DNA of 64,000 bases from Pseudomonas synxantha. GTDB taxonomy: Bacteria; Pseudomonadota; Gammaproteobacteria; Pseudomonadales; Pseudomonadaceae. The notes below the pieces were generated by a model. That model had not been told where the DNA came from. It searched no databases and saw only the letters and a list, made by a program, of their open reading frames with translations. Of the stretch, positions 48,047 through 57,811 are shown piece by piece (the stretch's first letter is position 1; the number at the start of each line of letters is the position of its first letter). The translations under genes were made by a program, and so were the position numbers. Where the stretch lies: positions 6,572,001 to 6,636,000 of the forward strand of contig NZ_LT629786.1 of assembly GCF_900105675.1 (NCBI RefSeq). Direction: 5' to 3'.

Positions 48047-49783
48047 TTACATACGCTCCAGAGTTTCCAGGCCCAAGAGTTCCAGGCCTTGCTTGAGGGT
48101 GCGTCCAGCCAGGGCGGCGAGGCGCAGGCGACTTTGTTTCTGGGCTTCGTTGTCGGCGGTCAGGATCGGGCAGTTCTCGTAAAAACTGGAGAACAACCCG
48201 GCCACTTCGTACAAATAGGTGCACAGGATATGCGGTGTGCCTTTCTCGCCGACGCTGTTGAGCACTTCGCCGAACTGCGCCAACTTGGCGGCCAGTTCCT
48301 CCTCATGGGCGGCATCCAGCACGATCTGGCCTTCGACTTCGCTGAAGTCCTTGCCCAGCTTGCGGAACACGCCCGCCACGCGGGTGTAGGCGTACAGCAG
48401 GTACGGTGCGGTGTTGCCTTCGAAGTTGAGCATCAGCTCGAAGTTGAAGCTGTAGTCGCTGGTGCGGTGTTTGGACAGGTCGGCATATTTCACCGCGCCA
48501 ATACCCACCACGCGGGCGATGTTGCGCAGGTCGGCCTCGGCCAGCTCCGGGTTCTTTTCCTTCACCAGGTTGTAGGCGCGTTCCTGGGCTTCGGTGAGCA
48601 GGTCGATCAGCTTCACGGTACCGCCGTCGCGGGTCTTGAACGGGCGGCCGTCGGCGCCGTTCATGGTACCGAAACCCATGTGTTCCATATGCATCGGGTG
48701 GGTGACGAAACCGGCGCGGCGGGCCACTTCGAACACTTGCTGGAAGTGCAGGGCCTGGCGCTGGTCAACGAAGTACAGCGCACGGTCGGCCTTGAGCACG
48801 CCGCTGCGATAGCGCACGGCGGCCAGGTCGGTGGTGGCATAGAGGTAGCCGCCATCGGCCTTGACGATGATCACCGGCAGCGGCTCGCCGTCGGCGGTCT
48901 TGAATTCTTCGAGGAACACGCACTGTGCGCCGTTGCTCTCCACCAGCAGGCCCTTGGCCTTGAGGTCGTTGACTACGTTGATCAGGTCGTCGTTGTAGGC
49001 GCTTTCACCCATCACGTCGGCCATGGTCAACTTCACGTTGAGCAGCTCGTAGATTTCCTGGCAGTGGGACAGGGAAATTTCCCGGAAGCGGTTCCACAGC
49101 GCCAGGCACTCCTCATCGCCCGCTTGCAGTTTGACCACCAGGCCGCGGGCGCGGTCGGCGAATTCTTCGGATTCGTCGAAACGCTTCTTGGCGGCGCGGT
49201 AGAAGTTTTCCAGGTCGGCCAGCTCGTTGCTGGTGATCGGGTTTTCCTGCAGGTAGGCCATCAGCATGCCGAACTGGGTGCCCCAGTCGCCCACATGGTT
49301 CTGGCGGATCACCGTATCGCCGAGGAATTCCAGCACCCGGGCCACGCCGTCGCCAATGATGGTGGAGCGCAGGTGGCCAACGTGCATCTCCTTGGCCAGG
49401 TTCGGCGCCGACAGGTCAATGACCACGCGCTGGGCAGCACCAGCCTTGTGCGCACCGATGTTGGCATCGGCCAGGGCGGCGTCCAGGCGCGAAGCCAGGG
49501 CCTGGGTGTTCTGGAAGAAGTTGATAAAGCCCGGGCCGGCGATCTCGGCCTTGGTCACACTGGCGTCAGCCGGCAGCGCGGCAATGATTTTTTCCGCCAG
49601 GTCGCGGGGTTTCATACCGGCCGGCTTGGACAGCATCATCGCGATGTTGCTGGCGAAGTCGCCGTGGGTCTTGTCGCGGGTGTTCTCCACCTGGATCGCC
49701 GGCGACAGGCCTTCAGGCAACACACCTTCGTTGACGAGTTGGGTGAGGGCTTGTTGGATCAGCTGGCGAATGGTGTCTTTCAT
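48047..49783 (-). CDS. argS: Arginyl-tRNA synthetase
   Basis: ArgS, 578 residues, is a class I aminoacyl-tRNA synthetase charging tRNA-Arg. It has the Add-1 N-terminal domain ([26 protein letters not shown]) and the HIGH-type motif as HVGH (134-137, [21 protein letters not shown]). The canonical KMSKS is absent, as is usual for ArgS. The DALR anticodon-binding domain ends in [16 protein letters not shown] 49783 ([13 protein letters not shown]) is used. It ends 1 nt before the FtsN-like gene starts. Confidence 0.97.
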   Translation of the reverse strand: MKDTIRQLIQQALTQLVNEGVLPEGLSPAIQVENTRDKTHGDFASNIAMMLSKPAGMKPRDLAEKIIAALPADASVTKAEIAGPGFINFFQNTQALASRLDAALADANIGAHKAGAAQRVVIDLSAPNLAKEMHVGHLRSTIIGDGVARVLEFLGDTVIRQNHVGDWGTQFGMLMAYLQENPITSNELADLENFYRAAKKRFDESEEFADRARGLVVKLQAGDEECLALWNRFREISLSHCQEIYELLNVKLTMADVMGESAYNDDLINVVNDLKAKGLLVESNGAQCVFLEEFKTADGEPLPVIIVKADGGYLYATTDLAAVRYRSGVLKADRALYFVDQRQALHFQQVFEVARRAGFVTHPMHMEHMGFGTMNGADGRPFKTRDGGTVKLIDLLTEAQERAYNLVKEKNPELAEADLRNIARVVGIGAVKYADLSKHRTSDYSFNFELMLNFEGNTAPYLLYAYTRVAGVFRKLGKDFSEVEGQIVLDAAHEEELAAKLAQFGEVLNSVGEKGTPHILCTYLYEVAGLFSSFYENCPILTADNEAQKQSRLRLAALAGRTLKQGLELLGLETLERM

Positions 49784-49900
49784 GGTGTTCTCTTTCGACC
49801 GCAAGCGGCGGCGCGCGATGCGCAGGTGGAAAAACTGGGCATTATCCGTGGCGAGGGCGAGCTTGCCAACCGTTCAGACTAGATGGCGGACCTGCGGGCC

Positions 49901-49970
49901 TCATCGCGGGCAAGCCCCCTCCCACATTTGAAGGTGTTCACATTTCAAAATGTGGATGGTGGCTTGCCTG
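49901..49970. repeat. Divergent REP pair, priA-argS gap
   Basis: A reverse unit (TCATCGCGGGCAAGCCCCC to CTCCCACATTTG) and a degenerate forward unit (AAATGTGGATGGTGGCTTGCC) face each other with CTCCCAC ends inward, across linker AAGGTGTTCACATTTC. Confidence 0.75.
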
Positions 49971-52190
49971 TCAATACAAATCTACCGGGTCTACATCCAG
50001 TGACCATCGCACTTGTCGGCCGCTGGGTATTTGCTCCAGCTCAAGCATCCAGCGACTTAATAGCCGATGCAGCGGCGCACGGGAGGTTGCCTGCAAGAGT
50101 AGCTGAGCGCGATAACGTCCGGCGCGACGCTCCATGGGGGCGGGTACCGGCCCGAGCAATTCGATGCCGCTCAGACTCAATTCACCCAGCAAACCCTCGG
50201 CGGCACTGCATGCTTCATCCAGGAAACCTTCGGCTTGTCCCGGTTTATGCGCCTCGGCACGCAACAATGCTAGGTGTGCAAAGGGCGGCAGGCCAGCGGC
50301 GCGGCGTTCACTCAAGGCCTGCTCGGCGAAGGCAAAGTAGCCTTGTTCCGTCAGTTGAATCAGCAATGGATGGTCGGCCAGGTGCGTCTGGATAATCACC
50401 CTGCCCGGCTCTTCGGCCCGTCCGGCGCGCCCTGCCACCTGCACGATCAACTGCGCCATGCGTTCGCTGGCGCGGAAATCCCCGGAGAACAACCCGCCGT
50501 CGGCGTCCAGGATCGACACCAGGGTCACCCGCGGGAAGTGATGCCCTTTGGCAAGCATTTGCGTGCCCACCAGGATGCACGGTTGGCCTTTCTGAATGGT
50601 GGCAAACAACTGGTTCATCGCGTCTTTGCGCGAGGTGCTGTCGCGGTCGACCCGCAGCACCGGGTAATCCGGAAACAGAATGCCCAGGCGCTCCTCGGCG
50701 CGCTCGGTGCCAGCCCCTACTGGACGCAGGTCCACCTTGCCGCACTGCGGACAATGGCGCGGCACCCGTTCCACATGGCCGCAGTGGTGGCAGCGCAGTT
50801 CGCCATAGCGCTGGTGCACGGTCATGCGTGCATCGCAGCGTTCGCACCCGGACATCCAACCGCAGTCATGGCACAGCAGCGTCGGGGCAAAGCCACGGCG
50901 ATTGAGAAACACCAACACCTGTTGGCCTGCGGCAAGGGTCTGGCCGATGGCCTGTTGCATCGGGCCGGAGATACCACTGTCCAGCGGGCGGCTCTTTACG
51001 TCCAGGCGCAGGAAGCGTGGCTGCTTGGCACCGCCGGCGCGATCATTCAGGCGTAGCAGCCCGTAGCGGCCGGTGTAGGCGTTGTGCAGGCTTTCCAGGG
51101 ACGGCGTGGCCGAGCCCAGCACAATCGGGATGTCTTCCTGGCGTGCGCGCACCAGTGCCAGGTCGCGGGCGTGGTAGCGCAGGCCTTCCTGTTGTTTATA
51201 GGAGCCGTCGTGTTCCTCGTCGATGATGATCAGCCCGGGGTTCTTCATCGGGGTGAACAGCGCCGAACGGGTGCCTATGATGATGTCGGCTTCACCGTCC
51301 CGCGCCGCCAGCCACGACTCCAGGCGCTCACGGTCATTGACCGCCGAGTGCACCAGGGCGATGCGGGCGTTGAAGCGCTGTTCGAAACGCGCCAGGGTCT
51401 GTGGGCCCAGGTTGATTTCGGGTATCAGCACCAGTGCCTGCTTGCCGGCCTGCAGGGTTTCGCGGATCAGTTGCAGATACACTTCGGTCTTGCCACTGCC
51501 GGTGACGCCGGCCAGCAGGAACGCATGGAAGCTGTCGAACCCAGCGCGAATCGCCTCATACGCGGCGCGTTGCTCGGGGTTCAGTGGCAATTCCGGTTGG
51601 GCCAGCCAGTGTTCGTGGCGCGGGTCCGGGGCGTGCTTGCGGATTTCCACCTGCACCAGGCCCTTGGCCAACAGCAGGTCGAGGCTGTCTTTGCTCAGCA
51701 TCAGCTTGCTTAACAGCTGATGGGCGACGCCATGGGGGTGCTGGGCCAGTGTGGCCAGGGCTTCACGCTGGCGCGGGGCGCGGGCGATACGCGGGTCGTC
51801 CAGGCGTGCACCGGGCGCCATTGACCAGAAACGTTCTTGTCGCGCTTCGGCCAGTTCGCCCTGGCGCAGCAGCACCGGCAAAGCCCAGCTCAAGGTGTCG
51901 CCCAAGCTGTGCTGGTAATACTGCGCGGTCCACAGGCACAGCTTGAACAGCTCGGGCGGCAGCGGTGGCGTGGTGTCGAGGATGGCTATGGCGGGCTTGA
52001 GCTTTTCGGCGGGCACTTCGCTGTGATCGGTAACTTCCACCAGGATGCCGATCATCTCCCGCCGCCCGAACGGCACACGCACACGCATGCCCGGCTGCAA
52101 CTGCGCCCGCAGCACGCCGGCCGGAGCCCGGTAATCGAACAGGCGGCGCAGGGGCGAGGGCAGGGCTAGGCGCAAAATGGCGTCGGGCAC
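49971..52190 (-). CDS. priA: Primosomal helicase PriA
   Basis: PriA, 739 residues, restarts stalled replication forks by loading DnaB. It has the N-terminal DNA-binding part (LPSPLRRLFDYRAP, GMRVRVPFGRREMIGILVEV), Walker A GVTGSGKT (228-235) and the DEEH box (324-327, IIIDEEHDGSYKQ). The zinc-binding cysteine cluster is CHDCGWMSGCERCDARMTVH to HCGHVERVPRHCPQCG. A C-terminal helicase lobe includes GTQMLAKGHHFPRVTLVSILDAD and QVAGRAGR. The length is typical. It diverges from rpmE. Confidence 0.97.
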   Translation of the reverse strand: MPDAILRLALPSPLRRLFDYRAPAGVLRAQLQPGMRVRVPFGRREMIGILVEVTDHSEVPAEKLKPAIAILDTTPPLPPELFKLCLWTAQYYQHSLGDTLSWALPVLLRQGELAEARQERFWSMAPGARLDDPRIARAPRQREALATLAQHPHGVAHQLLSKLMLSKDSLDLLLAKGLVQVEIRKHAPDPRHEHWLAQPELPLNPEQRAAYEAIRAGFDSFHAFLLAGVTGSGKTEVYLQLIRETLQAGKQALVLIPEINLGPQTLARFEQRFNARIALVHSAVNDRERLESWLAARDGEADIIIGTRSALFTPMKNPGLIIIDEEHDGSYKQQEGLRYHARDLALVRARQEDIPIVLGSATPSLESLHNAYTGRYGLLRLNDRAGGAKQPRFLRLDVKSRPLDSGISGPMQQAIGQTLAAGQQVLVFLNRRGFAPTLLCHDCGWMSGCERCDARMTVHQRYGELRCHHCGHVERVPRHCPQCGKVDLRPVGAGTERAEERLGILFPDYPVLRVDRDSTSRKDAMNQLFATIQKGQPCILVGTQMLAKGHHFPRVTLVSILDADGGLFSGDFRASERMAQLIVQVAGRAGRAEEPGRVIIQTHLADHPLLIQLTEQGYFAFAEQALSERRAAGLPPFAHLALLRAEAHKPGQAEGFLDEACSAAEGLLGELSLSGIELLGPVPAPMERRAGRYRAQLLLQATSRAPLHRLLSRWMLELEQIPSGRQVRWSLDVDPVDLY

Positions 52191-52305
52191 GCGAGGGGTC
52201 TCATAAAGGCGGGCGGTGGTGCAGGGGCGCGAGCCTAGCAGAGAGGGGAGGGCTTGGGTATGCCACGGTTTTCTGATGAAAGGGGGGTTCGACCAGAAGC
52301 GCCGC

Positions 52306-52333
52306 TTGCGCGTTTAAAAAGGTCTGGTAGAAT
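52306..52333 (+). promoter_or_regulatory. Sigma-70 promoter of rpmE
   Basis: TTGCGC (52306-52311), 16 nt, then TAGAAT (52328-52333) lie about 70 nt before the rpmE start. The -10 has a TGG just upstream. Placement is reasonable; activity is inferred. Confidence 0.55.
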
Positions 52334-52402
52334 CCGCGGCCTAATTACGTGCGGTATTCGACAATAGTGTCGAGTGGCGGCACGCTAGCCCGAGGAAGTG
52401 CC

Positions 52403-52636
52403 ATGAAAGCCGATATCCATCCAGCGTACGAAACCATCGAAGTCACCTGCAGCTGCGGCAACAAGTTCGAAACCCGTTCGAACCTGTGCAAGCCACTGGG
52501 TACTGACGTATGCAACGAGTGCCACCCGTTCTACACCGGTAAGCAGAAAACTCTGGACACCGGCGGCCGTGTACAGCGCTTCGCAGATCGCTTTGGTGCT
52601 TTCGGCAAGAAGCCTGCTGCTACTCCAGCAGAGTAA
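52403..52636 (+). CDS. rpmE: 50S ribosomal protein L31 (zinc-binding form)
   Basis: L31, 77 residues, bridges the two ribosomal subunits. The four zinc ligands are visible: C16 and C18 in [10 protein letters not shown]37 and C40 in [14 protein letters not shown]. This is the zinc-containing (C+) type; pseudomonads often carry a zinc-free copy elsewhere for zinc shortage. ATG 52403 with GAGGAA 6 nt upstream. A terminator follows at 52672-52701, inside the next gene. Confidence 0.97.
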   Translation: MKADIHPAYETIEVTCSCGNKFETRSNLCKPLGTDVCNECHPFYTGKQKTLDTGGRVQRFADRFGAFGKKPAATPAE

Positions 52637-52650
52637 GGTTCAAGAGCCTT

Positions 52651-53457
52651 ATGGGCTTTTGCCAGCTGTTGAAAAAGGCGTCCCTTGTGGGCGCCTTTTT
52701 TGTGCCTGGGATTTGGCTGGCGACCGTCCGGGCCGAAGCATTCTGCCCCGCACCGGCCTCTGTGGCGCATGTCCAGGTGCAGCGGGTGGTGGACGGCGAC
52801 ACCGTGCGCCTCAAGGATGGCCGCAGCGTGCGCATGATCGGCCTCAATGCGCCGGAAACCGGCAGGAAGGGTCGCACTGACGAGCCATTTGCCGTCGCCG
52901 CCCGCCAGCGTCTACAGGCCCTGGTACAGGCCAGTGATGGGCGTGTCGGTCTGGTGCCGGGGCGCGAGGGCAGGGATCACTACGGTCGTACCCTGGCCCA
53001 CCTTTACGGCGCCAACGGTGAGAACCTGGAGGCGCAATTGTTGGCCGAGGGCCTGGGTTTTCAGGTGGGCGTGGCGCCGAATGTGGACTTGGTCGCCTGC
53101 CAGCAGGCCGCCGAAAACAGCGCCCGCCAAGCGCGGCTCGGCCTGTGGCGCCAATCGCCGGTGCAGACCGTGGCGCAACTCAAGCAGTCCGGGTTTGCCC
53201 TGGTCACTGGCCGGGTCAGCAAGATCGAGCGCAATCGCGGCGGAATCTGGATTGAGTTGCAGGGTTCACTGGTATTACGCATTGCACCCAATCTGACCAG
53301 TCGTTTCGACGCGACCCTGCTCAATGGTCTGCAAGGCCGCACCATCGAGGCGCGTGGCTGGGTGCAGGATCGCTCCCGACGCGGCGGCCTGAAAAAAGGC
53401 CAGTCACGCTGGCTGTTGCCACTGACCGACCCCAGCATGCTGAAATCAGCGTCTTGA
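52651..53457 (+). CDS. Secreted thermonuclease-like (SNase) protein
   Basis: This 268-residue protein has a signal peptide (MGFCQLLKKASLVGAFFVPGIWLATVRAEA) and a staphylococcal-nuclease fold. The segment VQRVVDGDTVRLKDGRSVRMIGLNAPETGRKG carries the calcium-site aspartate and catalytic arginine region; REGRDHYGRTLAHLYGANGENLEAQLLAEGLGF follows. A C-terminal OB-like extension (VTGRVSKIERNRGGIWIELQG) is present. It probably degrades nucleic acid outside the cytoplasm. The first codons overlap the rpmE terminator, so its transcription depends on readthrough or an internal start. The start is less certain than the fold. Confidence 0.85.
   Translation: MGFCQLLKKASLVGAFFVPGIWLATVRAEAFCPAPASVAHVQVQRVVDGDTVRLKDGRSVRMIGLNAPETGRKGRTDEPFAVAARQRLQALVQASDGRVGLVPGREGRDHYGRTLAHLYGANGENLEAQLLAEGLGFQVGVAPNVDLVACQQAAENSARQARLGLWRQSPVQTVAQLKQSGFALVTGRVSKIERNRGGIWIELQGSLVLRIAPNLTSRFDATLLNGLQGRTIEARGWVQDRSRRGGLKKGQSRWLLPLTDPSMLKSAS
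52672..52701 (+). terminator. rpmE terminator located inside the next ORF
   Basis: AAAAAGGCG and CGCCTTTTT form a 9-bp stem, extended by CCC/GGG around a small loop, and end in six T. It is 36 nt after the rpmE stop and lies in codons 8-17 of the following nuclease gene. Confidence 0.85.
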
Positions 53458-53548
53458 ATAAAAAATTGTAGACATTTTTTATTTCGATTGTGAACAGTTG
53501 AGCCCTTGTATCCCGTGGCTCTTGGCCAAAAGTCGTAGCCCAGGGCCC

Positions 53549-53577
53549 TTGACACCTGTGACTGCCCAGTCTTGTAG
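53549..53577 (+). promoter_or_regulatory. Possible sigma-70 promoter of the malic enzyme gene
   Basis: A perfect TTGACA (53549-53554) is followed after 17 nt by a poor -10 (TTGTAG, 53572-53577), about 60 nt before the malic enzyme start. The remaining 182-nt gap shows no other element. Confidence 0.35.
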
Positions 53578-53639
53578 GGACTTTACGACACGCGTATCCT
53601 CGGCGGTCCGTCGACCAACAGTAAAAGCGGAATGCCGAT

Positions 53640-54908
53640 ATGTCTGATTTGAAAACTGCCGCTCTCGAATACCATGCCCATCCTCGTCCAGGAAAGCTGA
53701 GTGTAGAGCTCACCAAAGCCACTGCCACTGCTCGCGACCTGTCGCTGGCCTACAGCCCTGGTGTTGCCGAGCCCGTACGTGAAATCGCCCGTGACCCAGA
53801 ACTGGCGTACAAGTACACCGGCAAGGGCAACCTGGTTGCAGTGATTTCCGATGGCACCGCGATCCTTGGCCTGGGTAACCTCGGTCCATTGGCGTCCAAG
53901 CCAGTCATGGAAGGTAAAGGCGTGCTGTTCAAGCGCTTTGCCGGCATCGACGTTTTCGACATCGAAGTCGATTCCGAGAGCCCGCAGGCTTTCATCGACA
54001 CGGTCAAGCGTATTTCCATCACCTTTGGTGGCATCAACCTGGAAGACATCAAGGCACCTGAGTGCTTCGAGATCGAAAAGGCCCTGATCGAGCAGTGCGA
54101 CATTCCGGTATTCCACGATGACCAGCACGGCACCGCCATCGTTACCGCAGCCGGCATGATCAACGCCCTGGAAATCGCTGGCAAAACCCTGGGCGAGGCG
54201 AAGATCGTCTGCCTGGGCGCCGGCGCTGCGGCCATTTCCTGCATGAAGCTGATCATCAGCATGGGCGCCAAGCTGGAAAACATCTACATGGTCGACAGCA
54301 AGGGCGTGATCCAGTCCGAGCGTACCGACCTGAACCAGTACAAGGCGATGTTTGCCCATCCGTCCTCCAAGCGCACCCTGGCTGACGCCCTCGACGGTGC
54401 CGACGTGTTCGTCGGCCTGTCTGGCCCGAACCTGCTGAGCGCCGAAGGCCTGAAGTCCATGGCACCGAACCCGATCGTGTTCGCCTGCTCCAACCCGGAT
54501 CCGGAAATCTCGCCAGAGCTGGCCCACGCCACCCGCAGCGACGTGATCATGGCCACCGGTCGTTCGGACTACCCGAACCAGGTCAACAACGTCCTGGGCT
54601 TCCCGTTCATCTTCCGTGGTGCCCTGGACGTACGCGCCAAGCGCATCAACGAAGAAATGAAAGTGGCCGCCGCCAACGCCCTGCGTGAACTGGCCAAGCT
54701 GCCAGTGCCTCAGGACGTCTGCGACGCCTACGGTGGTGCCAAGCTGGAATTCGGTCGTGAGTACATCATTCCGAAGCCAATGGATAAGCGCCTGATCACC
54801 CTGATCTCCGATGCCGTGGCCAAGGCTGCCATCGAGACCGGCGTGGCGACGCTGCCGTATCCTAAGAACTACCCGCTGCAAAGCGTGGATGATGTGTTCA
54901 ACGGCTAA
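53640..54908 (+). CDS. Malic enzyme (single-domain type)
   Basis: This 422-residue oxidative decarboxylase converts malate to pyruvate, with NAD(P)H as product. It has the malic domain (LAYSPGVAEPVREIARDPE, YTGKGNLVAVISDGTAILGLGNLGPLASKPVMEGK) and the metal-site FHDDQHGTAI. The Rossmann motif is IVCLGAGAAAISCMKLI, and ACSNPDPEISPE follows. It lacks the C-terminal phosphotransacetylase-like domain of E. coli MaeB (about 750 residues). NADP preference is usual for this pseudomonad group but is not proven by the sequence. A strong terminator follows. Confidence 0.93.
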   Translation: MSDLKTAALEYHAHPRPGKLSVELTKATATARDLSLAYSPGVAEPVREIARDPELAYKYTGKGNLVAVISDGTAILGLGNLGPLASKPVMEGKGVLFKRFAGIDVFDIEVDSESPQAFIDTVKRISITFGGINLEDIKAPECFEIEKALIEQCDIPVFHDDQHGTAIVTAAGMINALEIAGKTLGEAKIVCLGAGAAAISCMKLIISMGAKLENIYMVDSKGVIQSERTDLNQYKAMFAHPSSKRTLADALDGADVFVGLSGPNLLSAEGLKSMAPNPIVFACSNPDPEISPELAHATRSDVIMATGRSDYPNQVNNVLGFPFIFRGALDVRAKRINEEMKVAAANALRELAKLPVPQDVCDAYGGAKLEFGREYIIPKPMDKRLITLISDAVAKAAIETGVATLPYPKNYPLQSVDDVFNG

Positions 54909-54927
54909 GCTGTTGTAGCGCACCAAC

Positions 54928-54963
54928 AAAAAGCCCCGGCTCGAATGAGTCGGGGCTTTTTTT
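54928..54963. terminator. Terminator after the malic enzyme gene
   Basis: AAAAAGCCCCGGCTC and GAGTCGGGGCTTTTT form a long stem with one mismatch and loop GAAT, followed by further T. The leading A-run makes it usable from the opposite strand, where ponA ends. Confidence 0.93.
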
Positions 54964-54993
54964 ATGGCAATTCTCTTGAAGCCTATAGAGGTC

Positions 54994-55089
54994 AAATGTG
55001 GGAGGGGGCTTGCTCCCGATGGCGGTGTATCAGTCGCCATATTCATTGACTGACAGTCCGCCATCGGGAGCAAGCCCCCTCCCACATTT
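54994..55089. repeat. REP pair (convergent REPIN), malic enzyme-ponA gap
   Basis: Inverted units GTGGGAGGGGGCTTGCTCCC and complement flank a linker with GGCGGTGTATCAGTC and TTGACTGACAGTCCGCC. It sits between two convergent genes. Confidence 0.9.
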
Positions 55090-55115
55090 GGATCTATGTT
55101 GCGTCTTGGATCGGG

Positions 55116-57581
55116 TCAGAACAAATCGATCGGCGCGCCTTCATCCGCCGGCAGCGGGCTGCCTGGTACAACCCCGTTGCCCAGCTCGTTGACCGACGGC
55201 GGCGTGTCTTCGCTTTTGAACAGCTCGAAGTAGGCATTCGGCGTGCTTGGCGACGCGGCGCGGCCACTCACCGGGTCGATGCGCAGGCTGAGGATGCCTT
55301 CCGGTTCGGGCTGGGTGTGCAGTGGCTTGTCCTTCAGCGCGGCGCCCATGTAACTCATCCAGATCGGCAGGGCGACGGTGCCGCCAAACTCGCGGCGGCC
55401 CAGGCTTTCAGGCTGGTCGTAACCGGTCCACACAGTGGTCACGTAGTCGCCGTTATAGCCAGAGAACCAGGCGTCCTTGGATTCGTTGGTAGTACCGGTC
55501 TTGCCGGCAATATCTGCGCGGCCCAGGGCCAGTGCGCGGCGGCCGGTGCCCTTCTTGATCACGTCTTGCAGGATGCTGTTGAGAATATAGGTGGTACGGC
55601 CATCCACGATGCGCTCGGCGACTGCCGGGGCTTGCGGTTCGGTGGTCGCGGGGGCGGTTGCCGCAGGCGTCGTGCCTGGGGTTGGCTCAATGGTGATGCC
55701 GCCATTACTCGGTGCCGCAAGGCCATCGGTCGCTGCCACGCCATTGACCACGTCACCCGGCACCCGCGGTGGGTTGGCGGTAAACAGCATGTCGCCATTG
55801 CGGCTCTCGATCTTGTCGATCAGGTACGGCGTGATCTTGTAGCCGCCGTTGGCAAAGGTACTCCAGCCGGTGGCGATCTCCATCGGCGTGAGAGTCGCGG
55901 TGCCCAGGGCCAGGGACAGGTTTGGCGGCAGGTCGGACTTGGCGAAGCCAAAGCGCGTCATGTAGTCGATGGTCTTGCCCACGCCCATTGCCTGCAACAG
56001 GCGAATCGACACCAGGTTGCGCGACTTGTACAGCGCTTCGCGGATACGGATCGGGCCGAGGAAGGTGTTGGTGTCATTCTTCGGGCGCCAGACCTTGTCC
56101 AGGTATTCATCGACAAACACGATCGGCGCGTCGTTGACCAGGCTGGCGGCGGTGTAGCCGTTGTCCAGCGCGGCGCTGTAGACGAATGGCTTGAAGCTCG
56201 AACCCGGCTGGCGCTTGGCCTGGGTGGCGCGGTTGTAGTTGCTCTGCTCGAAGGCAAAACCGCCGACCAGTGCACGGATCGCACCGTTCTGCGGGTCCAG
56301 GGACACCAGGGCGCCTTGGGCGACCGGCACCTGGCTGAACTTGAGGCTGTCATCCTTCTGGCGTTGCACGCGGATCAAATCGCCCACCTGGGCCACGTCG
56401 GACGGCTGCTTGGGCATCGGCCCCATGCTGTTGGTATTCAGGAATGGTCGCGCCCACTTCATGCTGTCCCACGCCACATGCGCTTCGCCGGTACGGGTCA
56501 GCACCTGGATGCCGTCTTTTGTCACCTGGGTGACGATGGCCGGGTCCAGGCCGCTGATGGAGCGCTGCTTGCTCAATTCGGTGGTCCACGCGCTCAGGGT
56601 CTTGCCGGGCAGGCGCGATTCCGGACCGCGGTAGCCGTGGCGCTGGTCATAGGTGATCAGGCCTTCATGCACCGAGTTGTTGGCGATTTCCTGCAAGTTG
56701 CTTGGAACCGTCGTGGTCACTCGGAAGCCTTCGGTATAGGCGTCGCTGCCATAGCGGCCAACCATCTCGGCACGCGCCATTTCGGCGATATACGGCGCAT
56801 TCACTTCCGGCGTCGGCACGTGATAACTGGCGTTCAGTGGCTCGGCTACAGCGCTTTCGTAGGCGGCCTGGTCTATCTTGCCCAGCTTGTACATGCGCCC
56901 CAGGATCCAGTCGCGCCGCTCTTTGCTGCGCGCCGGGTTGGCCAGCGGGTTAAAGCGCGATGGGGCCTTGGGCAGGCCGGCAATCATGGCCATCTGCGCC
57001 AGGCTGGCGTCACGAATCGACTTGCCATAGTAGACCTGGGAGGCGGCCTCGATGCCGTAGGCGCGGTTGCCCAGGTAGATCTTGTTGACATACAGCTCGA
57101 GGATTTCGTCCTTGGTCAGCTGACGTTCGATCTGCAGTGCCAGCAGGATCTCGGTGGCCTTGCGGGAAAAACTGCGCTCGCTGGTAAGGAAGAAGTTCTT
57201 CGCCACCTGCATGGTAATGGTGCTGCCGCCGGATTGAATGTGTCCGCTTTTTACCAGCTGCGTGGCCGCACGCACCAGGCTGCTGGGGTCGACACCGTAG
57301 TGGTTGGCGAAATTGTCGTCTTCGGCAGACAGCAAGGCGCTGATGAAATTGGGCGGAATATCGGCGAAACGGATCGGTGTACGGCGCATTTCGCCGAACT
57401 CCGCGATCAGTTTTTCGTCGCTGCTGTAAACCCGCAAAGGAATCTGCAACTGGATACTTCTGAGGGCCTCTACGGAAGGCAAACCCGGACTAAGGTAGAG
57501 GTAGGCCCCGCTGAGTACGAGCAGCAGCCCGCAGACGATGGCGACAATGGAGTACCCGAAAAACTTCAGCAGACGAATCAA
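55116..57581 (-). CDS. ponA: Penicillin-binding protein 1A
   Basis: PBP1A, 821 residues, is the bifunctional peptidoglycan polymerase. It has an N-terminal membrane anchor (about 10-32) and a glycosyltransferase domain with catalytic E87 (SALLSAEDDNFANHYGVD) and GGSTITMQVAKNFF. An OB-like insert is followed by the transpeptidase domain with S461-x-x-K464 (PGSSFKPFVYS), SRN (KSRNLVSIR) and KTG (AGKTGTTNESKDAWF). A Pro/Ala-rich linker (about 645-665) is also present. It diverges from pilM, an arrangement conserved in gamma-proteobacteria. Confidence 0.97.
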   Translation of the reverse strand: MIRLLKFFGYSIVAIVCGLLLVLSGAYLYLSPGLPSVEALRSIQLQIPLRVYSSDEKLIAEFGEMRRTPIRFADIPPNFISALLSAEDDNFANHYGVDPSSLVRAATQLVKSGHIQSGGSTITMQVAKNFFLTSERSFSRKATEILLALQIERQLTKDEILELYVNKIYLGNRAYGIEAASQVYYGKSIRDASLAQMAMIAGLPKAPSRFNPLANPARSKERRDWILGRMYKLGKIDQAAYESAVAEPLNASYHVPTPEVNAPYIAEMARAEMVGRYGSDAYTEGFRVTTTVPSNLQEIANNSVHEGLITYDQRHGYRGPESRLPGKTLSAWTTELSKQRSISGLDPAIVTQVTKDGIQVLTRTGEAHVAWDSMKWARPFLNTNSMGPMPKQPSDVAQVGDLIRVQRQKDDSLKFSQVPVAQGALVSLDPQNGAIRALVGGFAFEQSNYNRATQAKRQPGSSFKPFVYSAALDNGYTAASLVNDAPIVFVDEYLDKVWRPKNDTNTFLGPIRIREALYKSRNLVSIRLLQAMGVGKTIDYMTRFGFAKSDLPPNLSLALGTATLTPMEIATGWSTFANGGYKITPYLIDKIESRNGDMLFTANPPRVPGDVVNGVAATDGLAAPSNGGITIEPTPGTTPAATAPATTEPQAPAVAERIVDGRTTYILNSILQDVIKKGTGRRALALGRADIAGKTGTTNESKDAWFSGYNGDYVTTVWTGYDQPESLGRREFGGTVALPIWMSYMGAALKDKPLHTQPEPEGILSLRIDPVSGRAASPSTPNAYFELFKSEDTPPSVNELGNGVVPGSPLPADEGAPIDLF

Positions 57582-57811
57582 GGCTTTTGGATTTCCAGAG
57601 AAAAGAATGAGTTACGCGTCGGGGCATGCATGGCTAACGATGGATCGACCCGGGCAGCAGATAAAAAGCGGGAAAAAACGCTGGGCATTAAAGCATTTTT
57701 CAGCTTGGGGCGTCATTCGCGTGCCTTGAACAAGCCGACCGGATGCAAGGTGCCTGGCAGCAATCAGACGATACGACAGCCGGTATGACAGGGAAAGTTT
57801 TGGGGAGTTTT

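Noticed and set aside
2442..55089. Possible CRISPR repeats
   Set aside because: The repeated units are dispersed singly or in inverted pairs between genes, not regularly spaced direct repeats with spacers; they are REP elements.
55317..57788. 823-codon plus-strand ORF opposite ponA
   Set aside because: Antisense shadow of a clear PBP1A; Gly/His/Ala-rich with no domains.
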